This document shows, piece after piece, positions 44,046 to 56,293 of a DNA stretch of 64,000 nt (within the stretch, counting starts at the first letter, position 1; every line of letters starts with the position of its first letter). Under the pieces are notes generated by a model, which was not told the DNA's origin, ran no database searches, and saw nothing but the letters and a program-made list of their open reading frames with translations. This DNA comes from Suillus spraguei (Eukaryota > Basidiomycota > Agaricomycetes > Boletales > Suillaceae). The translations under genes and the position numbers were made by a program. The DNA lies in NCBI GenBank assembly GCA_016800925.1, contig JABCPU010000084.1, positions 141,981 to 205,980 on the forward strand, given 5' to 3'.

Positions 44046-45832
44046 TTTCACTTTTGATGGTCTGGTGTAAGCAGTGCTCGCAGACATCTATCTTATCCTA
44101 TCTTCGATGCTTCATTTTTCATTTCCTCATCCTCTCTGGCTTAGTCTTTGTATATCTTGGATTTCGACGTGCTTGTATGCCTTTTACGATTGCTCCATCT
44201 GCTTCATCTGACGAGTTCCTTTGATTTATTTCCTTCCCTCATTTTTTTTTGTTTCTGTTTGACGTCTTTCTTTCTTCGCATCTTTTTTGTTCGTCGTTCG
44301 TAGGTTGCTTCTTACTTATGGTTGCTTATTTTCTCAATCTTCTGTTGTTATCGCTTTTTTGAAAACTGACGTAGTTCGAGAGTTTCGCTACTTTGTTTGC
44401 GAGTTTTTCTTCTGTTCGGTTTGTTCGCCTTTACTTCATATTTTGACTTCCCTCCTATCTCCTCCGCGTATCCCTTCGCTGCTGACCGGTCCTTTTGTTA
44501 TTCCATCGTCAAAGGTATATCTTGCATGTCCCTCACCTTGCTTTGTATATGCTGATGATCCATATTTCATTCTATGTTTCTCAAGATGCCCACACTCACT
44601 CGTTCGTTCACCATCATGCGTGATAATGCACGCTTGCACACTCCTTCGTTCTCCACTTTAAGCGGTCACTTTCGCTCTCGCTCGTGCCATGAAGCACGCA
44701 GTTCACACTCCCTATTTTTCGGTTTCTTGATCTCATCAATGTGGATCTCTGGGTCTCCCTGGGACGGTTTTTTACGGATGGAGGAAATTCTTCTTTCAAC
44801 GAACGGGAGATTTCTTTCCGATCCTCCTGTCCCAACCGGCTATTCTCTTCGAGCTCATCTATCTATTCACCAGTGCAACCGTCCCATCCTGTCATTACTT
44901 ATCAACCACCAAACTGGAGTCATCACACATTCATTAACTTCGCATTTAAGTGTGTATCATCATCGCCTCTCCTCGTGGCTTTCGTTCCTACTGCTTCCGT
45001 TCCTGTCCACATGACTCAATTCTTTGTACAAACAATCCCCTACTCTTTTGTACAATCGCCTCTTCCCCACTTCTCTGTACAACCCCCCACTTTCTTTGTA
45101 CGACTGCCCTCGTCGCTACACACGTTGATCGTGTTTTATGACAGGAAATTGGATACGACGCATGTATGTACTTTTGGTTGCATCTGTACTAATCAGCGTG
45201 TACATGAATTAGAAAAAGGTTGTGGTTCCTGCCCTCTGCCGACGTTCAAACGTGTGTTGGACCAACAATGATGTCATTGATGGCCGTAGCAAAAGTACCG
45301 AATACTAATACCAAAAGAATACTAGATCACACTTGCAGTAGTGCACCCAGGAACAGTTCTCCTTAGCGAGTCACTGCCTTGCGATTTCAGCAACCAACCA
45401 ATCACTGTTACTTTGATAGGCCATCTAAAAAGTCGATTGGGCCGAAGTGTGCTTTGACACGCTTTTGAGCAGTTTGAGGTTCGCGTTCGTAAGCACACAC
45501 TTTTGGTTATGTTAGTACGTTCACAGTTTGTGACCACTGCAGGTGTATCAATGCATTGCGCTCACACTTGCACTGGTTGCATTTTTTGTTTCGTTGCGGC
45601 TTAACTGCACCATGTCGTCTATATTATTGTAGAGATTAAATCAAGCCCATGTTTTTCGTTCGAGTGCCCTACCAGTGAAGTCGTAAGCGTCCGTAACGCG
45701 CGCAAGTTAAGCGCTCATTCCAGTGCCTACCGACCCTGGATCCATATCCATTTCTTATTTGATGGGGCACATCAAGCACGAAATGCCCTTATCCATCCAT
45801 CAAGTTCCCCCCTCCCATCCTCTAATCATAGT
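44046..45832. other. Pyrimidine-rich 3' flank and duplicated upstream block
   Basis: 44046-45100 is strongly T/C-rich with several long but unrecognised plus-strand frames (44574-45014, 44741-45271) that look like by-products of composition. From about 45170 the sequence matches the upstream flanks of the other DUF6533 copies. Confidence 0.4.
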
Positions 45833-47471
45833 ATGGTCCTAGTCTCGAATGATCCCAGTTGGTGGCCAGCCATCAATGCAAGTCTTATTAGCAGCTATTT
45901 CATAGGTTCGCAGAGAGTCAACCGCATGCTGGCTATGACTGACCCTCGCAGTTGCCGGCTCTGTTGGGGTAATATTGTACGATTGGGGTGAGCAAAATTA
46001 AGTATGAAAATACCACCGACTCATTGTCGTATTTCTAGGACTTACGTTGGGACAAGAGGTAGGTTGATACCATTACTGGGACAGCCAACTCGCTTAGAAT
46101 TGTGTTATAGGTTGAACTGATCTGGGTGAGTAGACTACCACAGCAAAAAAAAATGACGTAAAAGTACATCTTGTTCATGGCAGAGGCAACGCTGGTCCCT
46201 GATGACCTTTCTCTATCTCGGTGTACGTACATTATGTTTCGATATTTACGGTCAGCATGTCCAAGTTTTGCTGACTCTCAAATATTCTAGGTGCGCTATG
46301 GTGGAATAATATATGCTGTGTACGTTTGGAATAAGCCATTCATAATGTTGCACTCTTCATCCATCTCTCACCATCAGGATCGATATCTTGGGTATGTCTC
46401 CCCACATACTAGACACTGTTTCTTTCTTATGACAGGCGGCCTATAGCCAGTGTTCCAATAACTTCGATAACAGATACAGTGAGCGTTCTACACTAATGCT
46501 TTCCATTCCCACCCAAACAACTGAACTACCATGCAGGGGTGAGCAAGATTCTTGAACAACTCATTGATTCAACATAACGACTTCTATAGTTGTGAGTTTC
46601 TTGTTTGTGATCTTCTGAAGCTGAAGACTAATGTTGCCGAATTTCTCAGGCGTTATTATATACGGTGCACTTGATTGGATGTCTGAGTTTGGAGATGCAA
46701 TGCTTAGCGGTGAGCTATACACCACCGCAATAATGACTTGACTGATACATATGCAAGTCATCATGATCGCTCGGTTATATGCTATGTATCAGCAATCTAG
46801 AAAGATGCTGATATTTCTTGTTGTCATCTTTCTGGCCATCACAACCGTCAACGTAGTGATGATTGCAGTGATGATGACACGGGTTTCAGTAGGTAAGCTT
46901 GAATTACGTATAAAATGTTTCATTGTATTGGGCTCATTGGTACATGCTAGAGGAATATGTTCTTTCCGGGACTTATCAGTGCATGATCAGCTACCCAGGA
47001 GATTCCATATTTCTAGCTTCCATGAGTTCGGTACTTGCCATGGTACGGGAGATCCTCGTACTGTGTCTCGCGGTCTGGATTGCTGTCAAACACTTCCGTG
47101 AACTGCGACAACACTCAACAAGTACTATTATGAAGGACTGTTTCGTAGTGTTAATGAAAACTCACGTGACTTACTTCGCATGGTGAGCTCACAATGTGGT
47201 TCTCTTGTTCCGCTGACTCAAAGTTTTGCCCATGCTAGTTTTTTTGTTTTCTTTTACTTCCGGATCGGTTTAATCTCTTCGAAGTTCTCAGCGGTATGCC
47301 GATCTGTCGCCGATCTCTACATGCAATCATGATTCATCATTTCTATAGAATCCATATTCCATGGACACTGAGATTTATATTGGTCTCTCTCAGATATTTC
47401 AGGCCGTGACGATGTTTGTGCTAGGACCACGCCTGATCCTCGGTGTTCGAGATATCACGCCGAGCTTGTAG
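45833..47471 (+). CDS. DUF6533-type membrane protein, copy 2 (C-terminally truncated)
   Basis: Starts at ATG 45833 (MVLVSNDPSWWPAINASLI), then VAGSVGVILYDWG, LTLGQE, VELIW, RQRWSLMTFLYL and VRYGGIIYAV in separate small exons. MIARLYAMYQQSRKMLIFLV lies near 46763 and the last helices at 47000-47440 (ILVLCLAVWIAVKHFRELRQHS). In the last exon one base is missing compared with copies 3 and 4 (GAGATAT for GAGAATAT near 47450). The frame therefore ends GVRDITPSL and stop at 47469-47471, losing the last 25 or so residues. The original end (GSSV and stop) is still visible at about 47552. All helices remain, so a membrane protein could still be made. Confidence 0.75.
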
Positions 47472-47659
47472 CTAACTCTGATACAGCAACCGCTATGACT
47501 ACAATTGCTTTCCAGGAGCGCGTCCATGTGGCAACTGGCAGTAGTGTGTAGCGAAAGAAATGCTCCATATGATTGATCGGCGATGGGCGGGTAGTGTGAG
47601 GAAGCAGGACAATTTGTTTTTATTTTTCCTGGTTTTGTAGTGGCGCTTGTTGAAGTTGT

Positions 47660-48020
47660 GCAGCACATATAGGTCATACAAGGACTTTTGGCGAACTTTG
47701 AGTAAAGATCTCCCTTACGCCGAGGTTCACGGACTTAATTTCAGTAATGCTGTCAAGATCGTAGTGGCTGGTGGAAGTTTGCTCCCTCCTGATGGCATTG
47801 CTGAAAGATGGTGGTCTCCAGGACCTCAAAAGTATTCGACTACTCAAGTGGCGCCTGTGGACCTTGTCAGCTTCCCCGTTCATCCTAGCTGCTACAGGGT
47901 TACTTACTGCCTCCAGCAGAACATTGTATCAGACTACTTCGTTGAACTTAAGCGGATCCGGTGTTGTAGTGCCCACTGCCATCGATGGGATTTGAATTGG
48001 GATGACGAGGGTGAATAGTG
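47660..48020 (-). repeat. Degraded copy of the block 3' of DUF6533 genes
   Basis: Similar to 50730-51240: GATGGCATTGCTGAAAGATG here corresponds to GGTGCCATTGCGGAAAGATG there. Shared words follow around CAGGACCTC, ACTCAAGT, GACTACTTC.TTGA and AGCGGA.CCGGTG. I see no intact frame. Confidence 0.6.
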
Positions 48021-48892
48021 AGAAATGTGCAGGTGCAGACGATACATGTCAGTAAAGACATGTTGAGTCAGAGCCTGACTATCTTGCCTCGTTACATAAT
48101 AGAGTGCCAAACTAGTTACATTGAATTTCGTCACAAAATTTGCAGAACTACTCTTTAATAACGGTTTACTCAGTGGCTTTTTTCTAATTTACACTATGTA
48201 AAAATCCAAGCAGGCAACAACATAAAACACTAGGGATGTAAAATTGAAATCGGACTTTGGTGCTTTTGAGCATCCAAATCACGTCCAAATTGACCTCCAA
48301 ATTCAACTTTGAACTCTCCTATTAAATATTAAAATTTAATCAAGTAATTAAGTAATTAATCATTCCTAATTAAAAGTCTGACTAACATAAACTCTAGTAA
48401 CACGCACCCGCTAGCTTCTTCGTACGACTGCCTTTGTTGCAGGATACGAATCATGTACATAAGTTTGGTTGCATCAGCATGGATCCTGCTCGTGTCGTAA
48501 TTGACAATGTCTGAGGCTGACTTGCAAGGTGCTGTTCAAACCTGTGTTGGATCAATGATCTAAATGGCGGCCCGAGGCCGAACCATTCACTCAACCGTAG
48601 CAACAATGTTCAATACCAATACCAGAAGAATATTATATCGTTTTCCGATCTTATGTGGCGTTTAAATATTCCGCGTGAGTCACTGCTTTGCAATTTCACC
48701 AACCACTGATACATTCATCCCATCAAGATCCCTGGATGCATATTCCCTTTCTACTGAATTCTTACTAAACTATCAAATAATACCACTGCGGTGATGATGT
48801 AAGCGCCGGATGGTAGCATATCAAACTCGAATGCCCTTATACGTTCACCAAGTTCCCCCGCTTGCTCACTCCCACCTTGAACTGATAGTATT
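48021..48892. other. AT-rich spacer and duplicated upstream flank
   Basis: 48150-48400 is AT-rich, with TTAATCAAGTAATTAAG-like runs. From 48440 it matches the upstream flanks of the other DUF6533 copies. No gene. Confidence 0.45.
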
Positions 48893-50605
48893 ATGCCAGT
48901 CATCGATGTCATCGATGTGAATCTTATCTGCAATTATTTTATAGGTTCGTGGAGAGTCAGCCGCATGATGACCAGGATTGACCTTCGCTGCCACTTTGCA
49001 GTTGCTGGTTCTGTCGGAGTAATGTACGATTGGGGTGAGCAAGATTAAGTATGAAAAAGACCACTGACTCATTGTCGTATTTCTAGGACTTACATTCGGA
49101 AACGAGGTAAGATGTTATCATTGCTGGGACAGCCAACTCGCTTAGAATTGCATTCAATAGGTTGAATTGATCTGGGTGAGCGGACTCCCACATTAAAATA
49201 ACGACGTGAAAATAAAAATACAACTTGTTTATGGCAGAGGCAACGCTGGTCCCTGATGACCCTTCTCTATCTCAGTGTATGTACCTTGCATTTCAATAAT
49301 TACGCTTAGCAAGTCCAAGTTTTGCTGACTTCAAGATATCCTAGATGCGCTATGGTGGAATAGGATATGTTGTGTACGTTTGGAAGTTTAAGTCATTGCT
49401 GTTGCGCTCATCACCCATATCTCACAATCAGGATCTGCTTGCTTAGTATGTCTTCTCGGGTAGACTCTGATCCTTTCTTATGACGGGCGGTATACAGTCA
49501 TTTTTCCAACCATTTCGATGATGGATACGGTGGGCATTCCACGCTGATGCTTTCCATTCCTGTCCAAACAACTGAACTACCACCATGCAGGAGTGAGTGA
49601 GATTCTCGAACAGCTCGTTTATTCAACATAACGACTCCTACAGTTGTGGGTTTGTTTCAAACCTGTGATTTTCCGAAGCTGATAACTAATGTTGCTGGAT
49701 TTGTCAGGTCTTATCATGTACAATGCACTAGAATGGATAGCTGAGGTTGTAGAGGTAATTCTGGGCGGTGAGCTATACACCTCCGTGATATTGACTTCAA
49801 GATTGATACATCATGCAAGTCATTATGATCGCTCGGTTACATGCCATGTATCAGCAATCTAGAAAGGTGTTGATATATCTCATCGTCATCTTTCTGGCCA
49901 TCAACATCGCAAACATAGTGATGATTGCAATAATGGTGGTGCATATTTCAGGGGGTGAGCTTTAATTATAGATGAGATAATGCTCATTGACAAATATCAG
50001 GAGGATTCATTCTCTCCGGCACCTATCAGTGCATATTTCGGTCCACAGGAGATGCTGTATTTCTGAGTTCCATGATTTGGGTACTTATCACAGTATGGGA
50101 GGTCCTTGTACTGTGTCTCGCGGTCTGGATTACTGTAAAACACTTCCGTGAACTGCGACAACACTCAACAAGTGGTATTATGAGTGACTGTTTCACAGTG
50201 TTAATAAAAACTCATGCGAGTTACTTCACATTGTAGGTGAGCTCACAATATGATTCTGGTTCTCTTGTTACACTGAAGTTTTGCACGCTAGATTTTTGGC
50301 TCTATCTTGCTTCCGGATCGGTTTAATCTCTCCAACGCTCTCAGTGGTATGCCGATCTGTTGCTGACCTCTACATGCGACCATGATTCATCATTTCTATA
50401 GGATATATCTTCCCTGGACAGTGAGATTTATATTGGTCCCTCTCAGATATTTCAGTTAGTGCACATGTTCGTGCTGGGACCACGCCTGATCCTCGGCATT
50501 CGAGAATATTACGCTGAGCTTGTAGTCAACTCTGATACAGCAACCGCTATGACTTCGATTGCTTTTCAGGAGCGCATTCATGTGTCAACTAGCAGTAGTG
50601 TGTAG
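48893..50605 (+). CDS. DUF6533-type membrane protein, copy 3
   Basis: Starts at ATG 48893, but the first exon has diverged (MPVIDVIDVNLICNYFI) and lost the SNDPSWW block of other copies. Later exons carry VAGSVGVMYDWG, LTFGNE, VELIW, RQRWSLMTLLYL, RYGGIGYVV, MIARLHAMYQQSRKVLIYL and VWITVKHFRELRQHS. The last exon ends MFVLGPRLILGIREYYAEL...STSSSV with a stop at 50603-50605. After SYFTL a TAG lies before GTGAGC, but splicing at GTAGGT instead keeps the same phase as the other copies. It probably encodes a complete protein. Function is unknown for the family. Confidence 0.75.
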
Positions 50606-50729
50606 TGTGAAAAGTGTCATGGGAGCGTTTTTAATTATTCGAGGTTTTGTCGTGGTACTTATTTAAGTTGCGAAGTAGATATGGGTCATACAAGAACTTT
50701 TTGCGAACTATCAGTATAATCTCTCCCCG

Positions 50730-51240
50730 ATGCTGAGGTTCACCACTTGATTAGCAGTTCACGTTGCAAGTAAACTCAGGTTACATGCGTGACACGCATG
50801 CGTACTCCTACAGAAAAATACCTACTTATATATTGCCAGCCAACGCTAAAACAATGCTGCCGACGCCCGGTAATATTGCGCCATTGATCCGAAAGATTCC
50901 GATAAGTGTCGAGCTCGTACCTCGACCCTGATAATCCAACATTGATCTCACCAGTACTGTCAAGATGTAACAGGTGGAAGCCTGTTTGCTCCTGGTGCCA
51001 TTGCGGAAAGATGATTGTTTCCAGGACCTCGGAGAACTTGAAGTACTGAACCACTCAAGTAGCGCTTGTGTATGCTGTCAGCACCGCTGTTCATCCAGCT
51101 ACTCCAGGGTACAGGCTGAGCACATCTAGCAGAACTTTGGTTCATTGATTAGACTACTTCATTGAGCCTGAGCGGAACCGGTGCTGCAGACTGTAGTGTC
51201 CTCAACCATCTTATGACAAGGGCAAATAGGGAGAAACGTG
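50730..51240 (-). repeat. Best-preserved copy of the block 3' of DUF6533 genes
   Basis: On the minus strand an open stretch (51054-50776) gives FKFSEVLETIIFPQWHQEQ and later NVGLSGSRYELDTYRN. Related DNA occurs at 37310-37560 (+) and 47660-48020 (-). It looks like part of an old gene duplicated together with the DUF6533 genes. I do not recognise the family. Confidence 0.55.
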
Positions 51241-51459
51241 CGGGCGCAGATGATCCAACTCTCAGCTATTTTCAAAAAAAAAAGAACAAAAAAAAAGCTC
51301 TTTGGATATACAGCAAAGAAACCCGTAAGAAGAACGATGAGACCAAATTTATCGATATGAAAGTAGCTGTAAGAAGAGTACGTATTACGTATAACCTTCA
51401 AATCCGTTTGCTGCTTTGCGTCTGCAAACTGATCTTTCGTATTCTTTGGCAATTCCTCA

Positions 51460-52948
51460 TTAGTTAGTTTTTGCATCAGTGAACAAGTTTGGGGAAAAAC
51501 CGACGCGGGAGTTGGTGGTATCGAATGCAGTGTAGAAGCGCTGAATGAATACGTAGCCATTAACAAAGTCAAGCCCTGAGCCACTGCGCGAGCCAATGTC
51601 GCAAACGACGAGATATATGGAACGCTCTTTACCACCAATCTTGGAGTTGAGAGAACGAGGCCAAATTTGGGCGTTAGGAGTGAGACTGAACGTTTTCTGT
51701 GCAAAATGGTGAACAAGGGGTGTGAGAGCTGACAGAATTGACGCACCCCGCCAATATTGAAATCCAGGTTCTTCAGGGCACCGTACTGGTCAGAGGTAAC
51801 CATGAGAAGATTAGTCAGCGGATCCATAGTACCACCTGTCGCGGTCCGGTATCTATCGTAGGCATCTATCGAACGCTAATTAGACCATTATTGCTCGCTG
51901 CACTCTGGTAGATACACACCGGTGGCAATAAAAATATAGGCGGTGCCAGAATCAACAATACCAGCGGTGGTGAGTAAGATCTTCGAGGGTCCGTATGTGA
52001 TGCTCTGATCAATGCCCCAATAAGTCGATGCAGGGTAGGTTTTAGTGATAGGACTGAAACAAAATAATTACTGTCAGTCTGGATTGATCTAGGAACTAAG
52101 GTATCTTACGTGTATACAATGTCACCCTTGTGCTTTGTAGGGTCAGTTCCACCAAAGGTGAGTTCTCCACTGGCCTCTGTCCCAGGAGTAATGTCGCAGG
52201 GCTGGAAAAAGATACCAAGGACGTTTGCAGGAATAGTCTTGTGGGAATACAGGTTGTCAGTGACAGTCGGAATCGTCTCTGTCTGCAAATCTCGCAGGGT
52301 GTGGAGTGTCAAGTTTACAGGCCCGACGCCAAGGACGCCGTCAATACCAGTACCCTTGAAGCCATCTGATTTAGAAGCAACACCGATCGACTGCGGGATG
52401 ATGGTGAGCCCAAACCCGAGAGCGACGGTGTCAAGGTACTCGGTTCCTATAGATAATCGTAGGTATTTTCAACTTATGATATCATTGTATGTCATACCAG
52501 AAAAGTAACTAGAACCGTAGGTGACCCCCACAGGTTGTTCAATGTTGATGGCACTGCCGGTTGGCACGTACGGAGTAGAGGCGCCAATCCATGTGTTCGA
52601 GCTACCGGTGTCGACCAACATACTGTCTTCAATAATACATTGGCAACCGCATGGCTTCTCAGTATTGAACTTACAGTTGCTAGGGGGGTTGCCAATGGCA
52701 ACTGTTAAGGTGTAGCCCACACATTCGTTTGTCAAAGGAACATTAGGAAAATTTTGACCGCGCATGCTGGGATCCCTAAGGGCCTTCACACGAGCTTTAT
52801 CGCGCGCCAAGATGTTATTAGTAGTAACATCATGATCGAAGAACTCTAGCGTGTTGGCAACTATGAAGAGGGAGACAGGGGTTTCGCTAGCTTTAACGGG
52901 CGATCCCAAAACTAGGAGTAGGGTTAACAAGGATGCAGAGGAGAACAT
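51460..52948 (-). CDS. Secreted aspartic protease (A1, polyporopepsin-like), copy 1
   Basis: Starts at ATG 52948 with a signal peptide (MFSSASLLTLLLVLGSPVKA), then a propeptide-like region. The first active-site loop is VDTGSSNTWIGA, joined across an intron with 5' end near 52674. It continues with GIDGVLGVGP, TNLTFGG-type runs, PASTYWGIDQSITYG and the second active-site loop GIVDSGTAYIFI. The C-terminus is PRSLNSKIGG..., NGYVFIQRFYTAFD and VGFSPNLF, with the stop at 51460. This matches pepsin-fold secreted proteases of wood and litter basidiomycetes. Both DT/SG catalytic triplets are present. About six exons; splice sites look normal. It faces away from copy 2 across about 1.9 kb and lies next to DUF6533 copy 3. 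Confidence 0.85.
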
Positions 52949-54456
52949 GGCCTACTGGAAAGTAATATCATACTCGGTGGCCCATTATCATTATATATGT
53001 GCTAGCGAATACGATCATCGGCAACTGACCACGAGTAAACTCGAAAAAGCGATGAGATGGGTTGCGATCTGCGTCATCAAGAGTGCGAGGATTTATGTGG
53101 CAAGAGACATACCAGGTGGCAGGGATGTACAAGTCGCCTGTTTACCCACGTCCATTAGGGATGCTCAAAGTTGGGCACACACAATTTCAAACAGATCGTA
53201 AAGCTCGCCGACGGTTCTATTTTCCTTTCCCTTTAAGCAGGTGAGTGATACTCGTCCTGCCGAGAGTTTGTTCACTTGCGTTTTCGACCACATCAGGAAA
53301 TCACAACGCTTATGTACAACTTTTCGCACGATTGGATAGCGGGAAAACTGGTAAGATAGACCTCCAGTTCATCATGTGACTTAGTGTGACTTTTCAACAA
53401 AATTACATATAATTCATTGTATACAAAACATGAGCGAAATACGTTCCAGGATTATGTGTGGATAGTCTGTAGCAAGCTGTGCATGTGATGTAATGTAAAA
53501 AACTGACAAGTAGGCTTTATATTGTCAAAATGTCATGAGTGAGTGACAGGCATGTCACAAATGAGTCACAAAGGTAAATTTGCTACCAAAAAGCCTACTC
53601 CTCCTTCAGTTGGCCAAAAATAAGAATTCTGAGTAGACCATTTTGATATAGTAGTATGTGTCTACAAAGTCTTGGAACACATTTTGCTAATTCTAATTTG
53701 AAGTAAGGTTACAAGCCAAAATCATGCATCCTGGCCTCAAGTCACGTGATGAACCGGTGTATGAACGAGGTCTATCTTAGCAACTGTGTGCTTCTTTTGA
53801 AAGCTGTAGCAACTCGTAACACCTAGTAATGGCTGAAAGTAAAGTACTGAAACCACTTCAGTTACCCCTCTCAAGGTACCTCTTAGGTACATATATTCTG
53901 GCTTACAAACCCACCTAAGGGGTATGATGTTAAATGGTATTCCCGGATTTGTAACCCGGAACCCGGGCCATTCCAATACTTTCCAACCTTTGGTCTGTCC
54001 CGATCTCAAGTCCCTTATCATTTTAATAACCAGGGGGTGCCAGGGGTCCACTGCATAATCTGTTAGCGGTACGAGTCCCGGAGGATTAAATTTTTGGAGT
54101 TTCCTTTCCCTTTTGATTCTTATCGCGATTGTTGGCACCTTTGACACTTCATGCTGTCCTCCCTTACATAATCTTGCTACATTCAGTCACTTCTTGGTAC
54201 TTAATCCCTTATTTGTACGCAGTTTACCTCAGCATTGCTTCACCGTCCGCTGAAGCATGTATATGTTTTTGTCACTCATACTACTACTGTGACCACATGG
54301 AGTTATTTCTTCATACTTTCTTCGAGCAGTGGCAATCGATGCAGTAACAAACAACATCCATCTCTCGACCCCATTTACGTGATCGCACATGACGAGTGTG
54401 GTATCGAACGCTGACATCATTCGTCCACCTCACCTGCATTCCCATTCTCGACCAAT
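52949..54456. other. Spacer between the two proteases
   Basis: Upstream region of protease copy 1, then AT-rich DNA. The minus-strand frame 54147-53737 (136 codons, basic, RVTNPGIPFN) is long for chance but resembles no family I know, and the DNA there (AACCCGGAACCCGGGCC) looks repetitive. Confidence 0.35.
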
Positions 54457-54548
54457 ATGACCATGATCTCGCTTGGTGGCCTTTCATCAATGTAGGTCAT
54501 TTGTCTAGCTATTTTGTGCGTTCGTGGAGAGCAGTCTTGACCTACTCT
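54457..54548 (+). pseudogene. 5' relic of a DUF6533 gene
   Basis: ATGACCATGATCTCG, then GGTGGCCTTTCATCAATG, TAGCTATTTTGTG and GTTCGTGGAGAG match, in order, the first exon and first donor of the DUF6533 copies. The similarity ends by about 54550 and no later exon follows, so only the beginning of a gene copy remains. Confidence 0.6.
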
Positions 54549-54831
54549 ATCCTTTGTTTCAACACGATCTTTGACATCTGCAATATACCATGCACGCAGA
54601 CTCGGGGATAGACGACAGTAATAATTATTAATACACAAAAGAAATATTTTATAGTACTAGACGCAAACTCGCACATAATCTCCTTCTGCAAGACAAGCTC
54701 GCTCACTTGTATTGCTATAATCTAATCATACAGAAACGCAAGTAAGGAATAAGGCCTCCACAGCCTATTTGAGAACAGCTTGCATAACCATATGCTGCTT
54801 TACGTCAAAAGTATACTTTGGCAATTCCATA

Positions 54832-56293
54832 TTAGTTGGTAGTGGCATGAGTGAACCAGGTTAAGGCAAAACCGACGCGGGAGTTGCGGGTATCGAGCAC
54901 AGTGTAGAAGCGCTGAAGGAATACGTAGCCATTAAGAAAGTCATGCCCTGTGCCAGTGCGTGGGCGAAGTCTTTTAACGACGAGATATATATCATTGTTA
55001 GCACCATGAACTTTGTGGTTGAGAGAACGAGGCCAAATTTGGGCATTAGGGATGAGACTATAGGTTCGCTGTGCGAAATGGTGAACAAGGGGTGTGAGTG
55101 CTGGCAGAAGTGACGTACCTCGCCGATATGGAAGTTCAAATCATATAGGACACTGTACTGGTCAGGGGAAATCTGGAGAAGACCATTCGCCGGATTCACT
55201 ACACCACCGGTTGCAGCCCTGTAGTTCCTATATCCATCTATCGAACGCCGATGAGACCATTATTACTCGCTGCACTCTAAATACACACCGGAGGCAATGT
55301 AAAGAAAGGTCGTGGCACTGTCGACGATACCAGCGGTGTAGCGTAAGATCTCTGTGGGGCCGTAGGTGATGATCTGATTGATACCCCAATAATTAGATGA
55401 GGGGAAGGTGGTGGTGATATCACTGGAACAAAATAATTACTATCAGTCTGGATTGATCTAGGAGCTGAGGTAGCTTACGTGTATCCAATGCTGCCGGTAT
55501 ACATGGCAGGGTCAGGTCCACCGAAGGTAAGGCTTCCATGGTTGACTACATCTGTAGTGATGGGTTGGAAAAAGATACCAACAACGGGCTGAAAAATGGT
55601 GCCTTGCTCAAACAGGTAATCAGTGACAGTCGGGATCGTCTCTTCCAGTTTATTTTCTAGGGTGTCGAGTGTCAAGCCTTCAGGCCCGATGCCAAGGATA
55701 CCGTCCCAAGCGATGCCCTCAGAAGTAGTAGCAACACCAATTGGCATGTTGGTAATAGTAAGGTCATCATTAAAAGTGATTGTATCTTTGAATATAGTTC
55801 CTACAAATACTAATCGTAAGTATGTTCAACTTATGGTATTGTTGTATGACATACCTTCGAAGTAGGCAGAACGGTAATCGATGAATACAGGTTCTTCAGT
55901 GTCAACGCTGGTGGCGGTTTTCACGTACGTAGTGGCGGCGCCAACCCATGTATTCGAGCTACCGGTATCGACAATCAAGTTGTCTTCAATAATACATTAG
56001 CAGCCGCATATTTTCTCAGCGTTGAACTTACAAATTGTGAGGGGAACGCCAATGCCAACTGCTACGGTGTAGCCCCAATGAAAGTTTGTCAAAGGAACAT
56101 GAGCACGCCGGCCATGCATGCTGTAGTCCCCAAAGGCAGCCACGCGAGCTTCATCGTGCTGCAAGAGCTCAGTGAAATTGGAGAATTTTAGCCTCCTTGT
56201 CATGGGAAGGGTGATGTGGGAACTGCGAACTTCAACAGGTGATACCGTGATTGACAAGGGTAGGAGCGTCAACAAGGATGCAGCGAAGAACAT
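54832..56293 (-). CDS. Secreted aspartic protease-like protein, copy 2 (altered second active-site loop)
   Basis: Starts at ATG 56293 (MFFAASLLTLLPLSITVSP; an upstream in-frame ATG lies at 56314). It has the same intron layout as copy 1. The first loop is intact: VDTGSSNTWVGA. Next come WDGILGIGP, SLTFGGPDP and SNYWGINQIITYG. The second loop reads GIVDSATTFLY, so the third residue of the catalytic triplet is Ala in place of Gly (codon GCC, 55316-55314). The end is PRSLNHKVHG..., NGYVFLQRFYTVLD and VGFALTW, with the stop at 54832. All other frames and splice sites appear intact. In pepsin-type enzymes this glycine is nearly invariant, so activity may be reduced or lost. Confidence 0.82.

Noticed and set aside
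44574..45271. Plus-strand frames of 146 and 176 codons
   Set aside because: Strong pyrimidine bias gives stop-free frames; the translations are low complexity (Ser/Phe/Leu/Pro-rich) and overlap each other.
51159..51827. 222-codon minus-strand frame
   Set aside because: It runs through the last exon of aspartic protease copy 1 in the wrong frame; the correct frame gives the conserved protease C-terminus ending at 51460.
54861..55199. 112-codon minus-strand frame as a separate gene
   Set aside because: It is the protease copy 2 C-terminal exon read out of frame.
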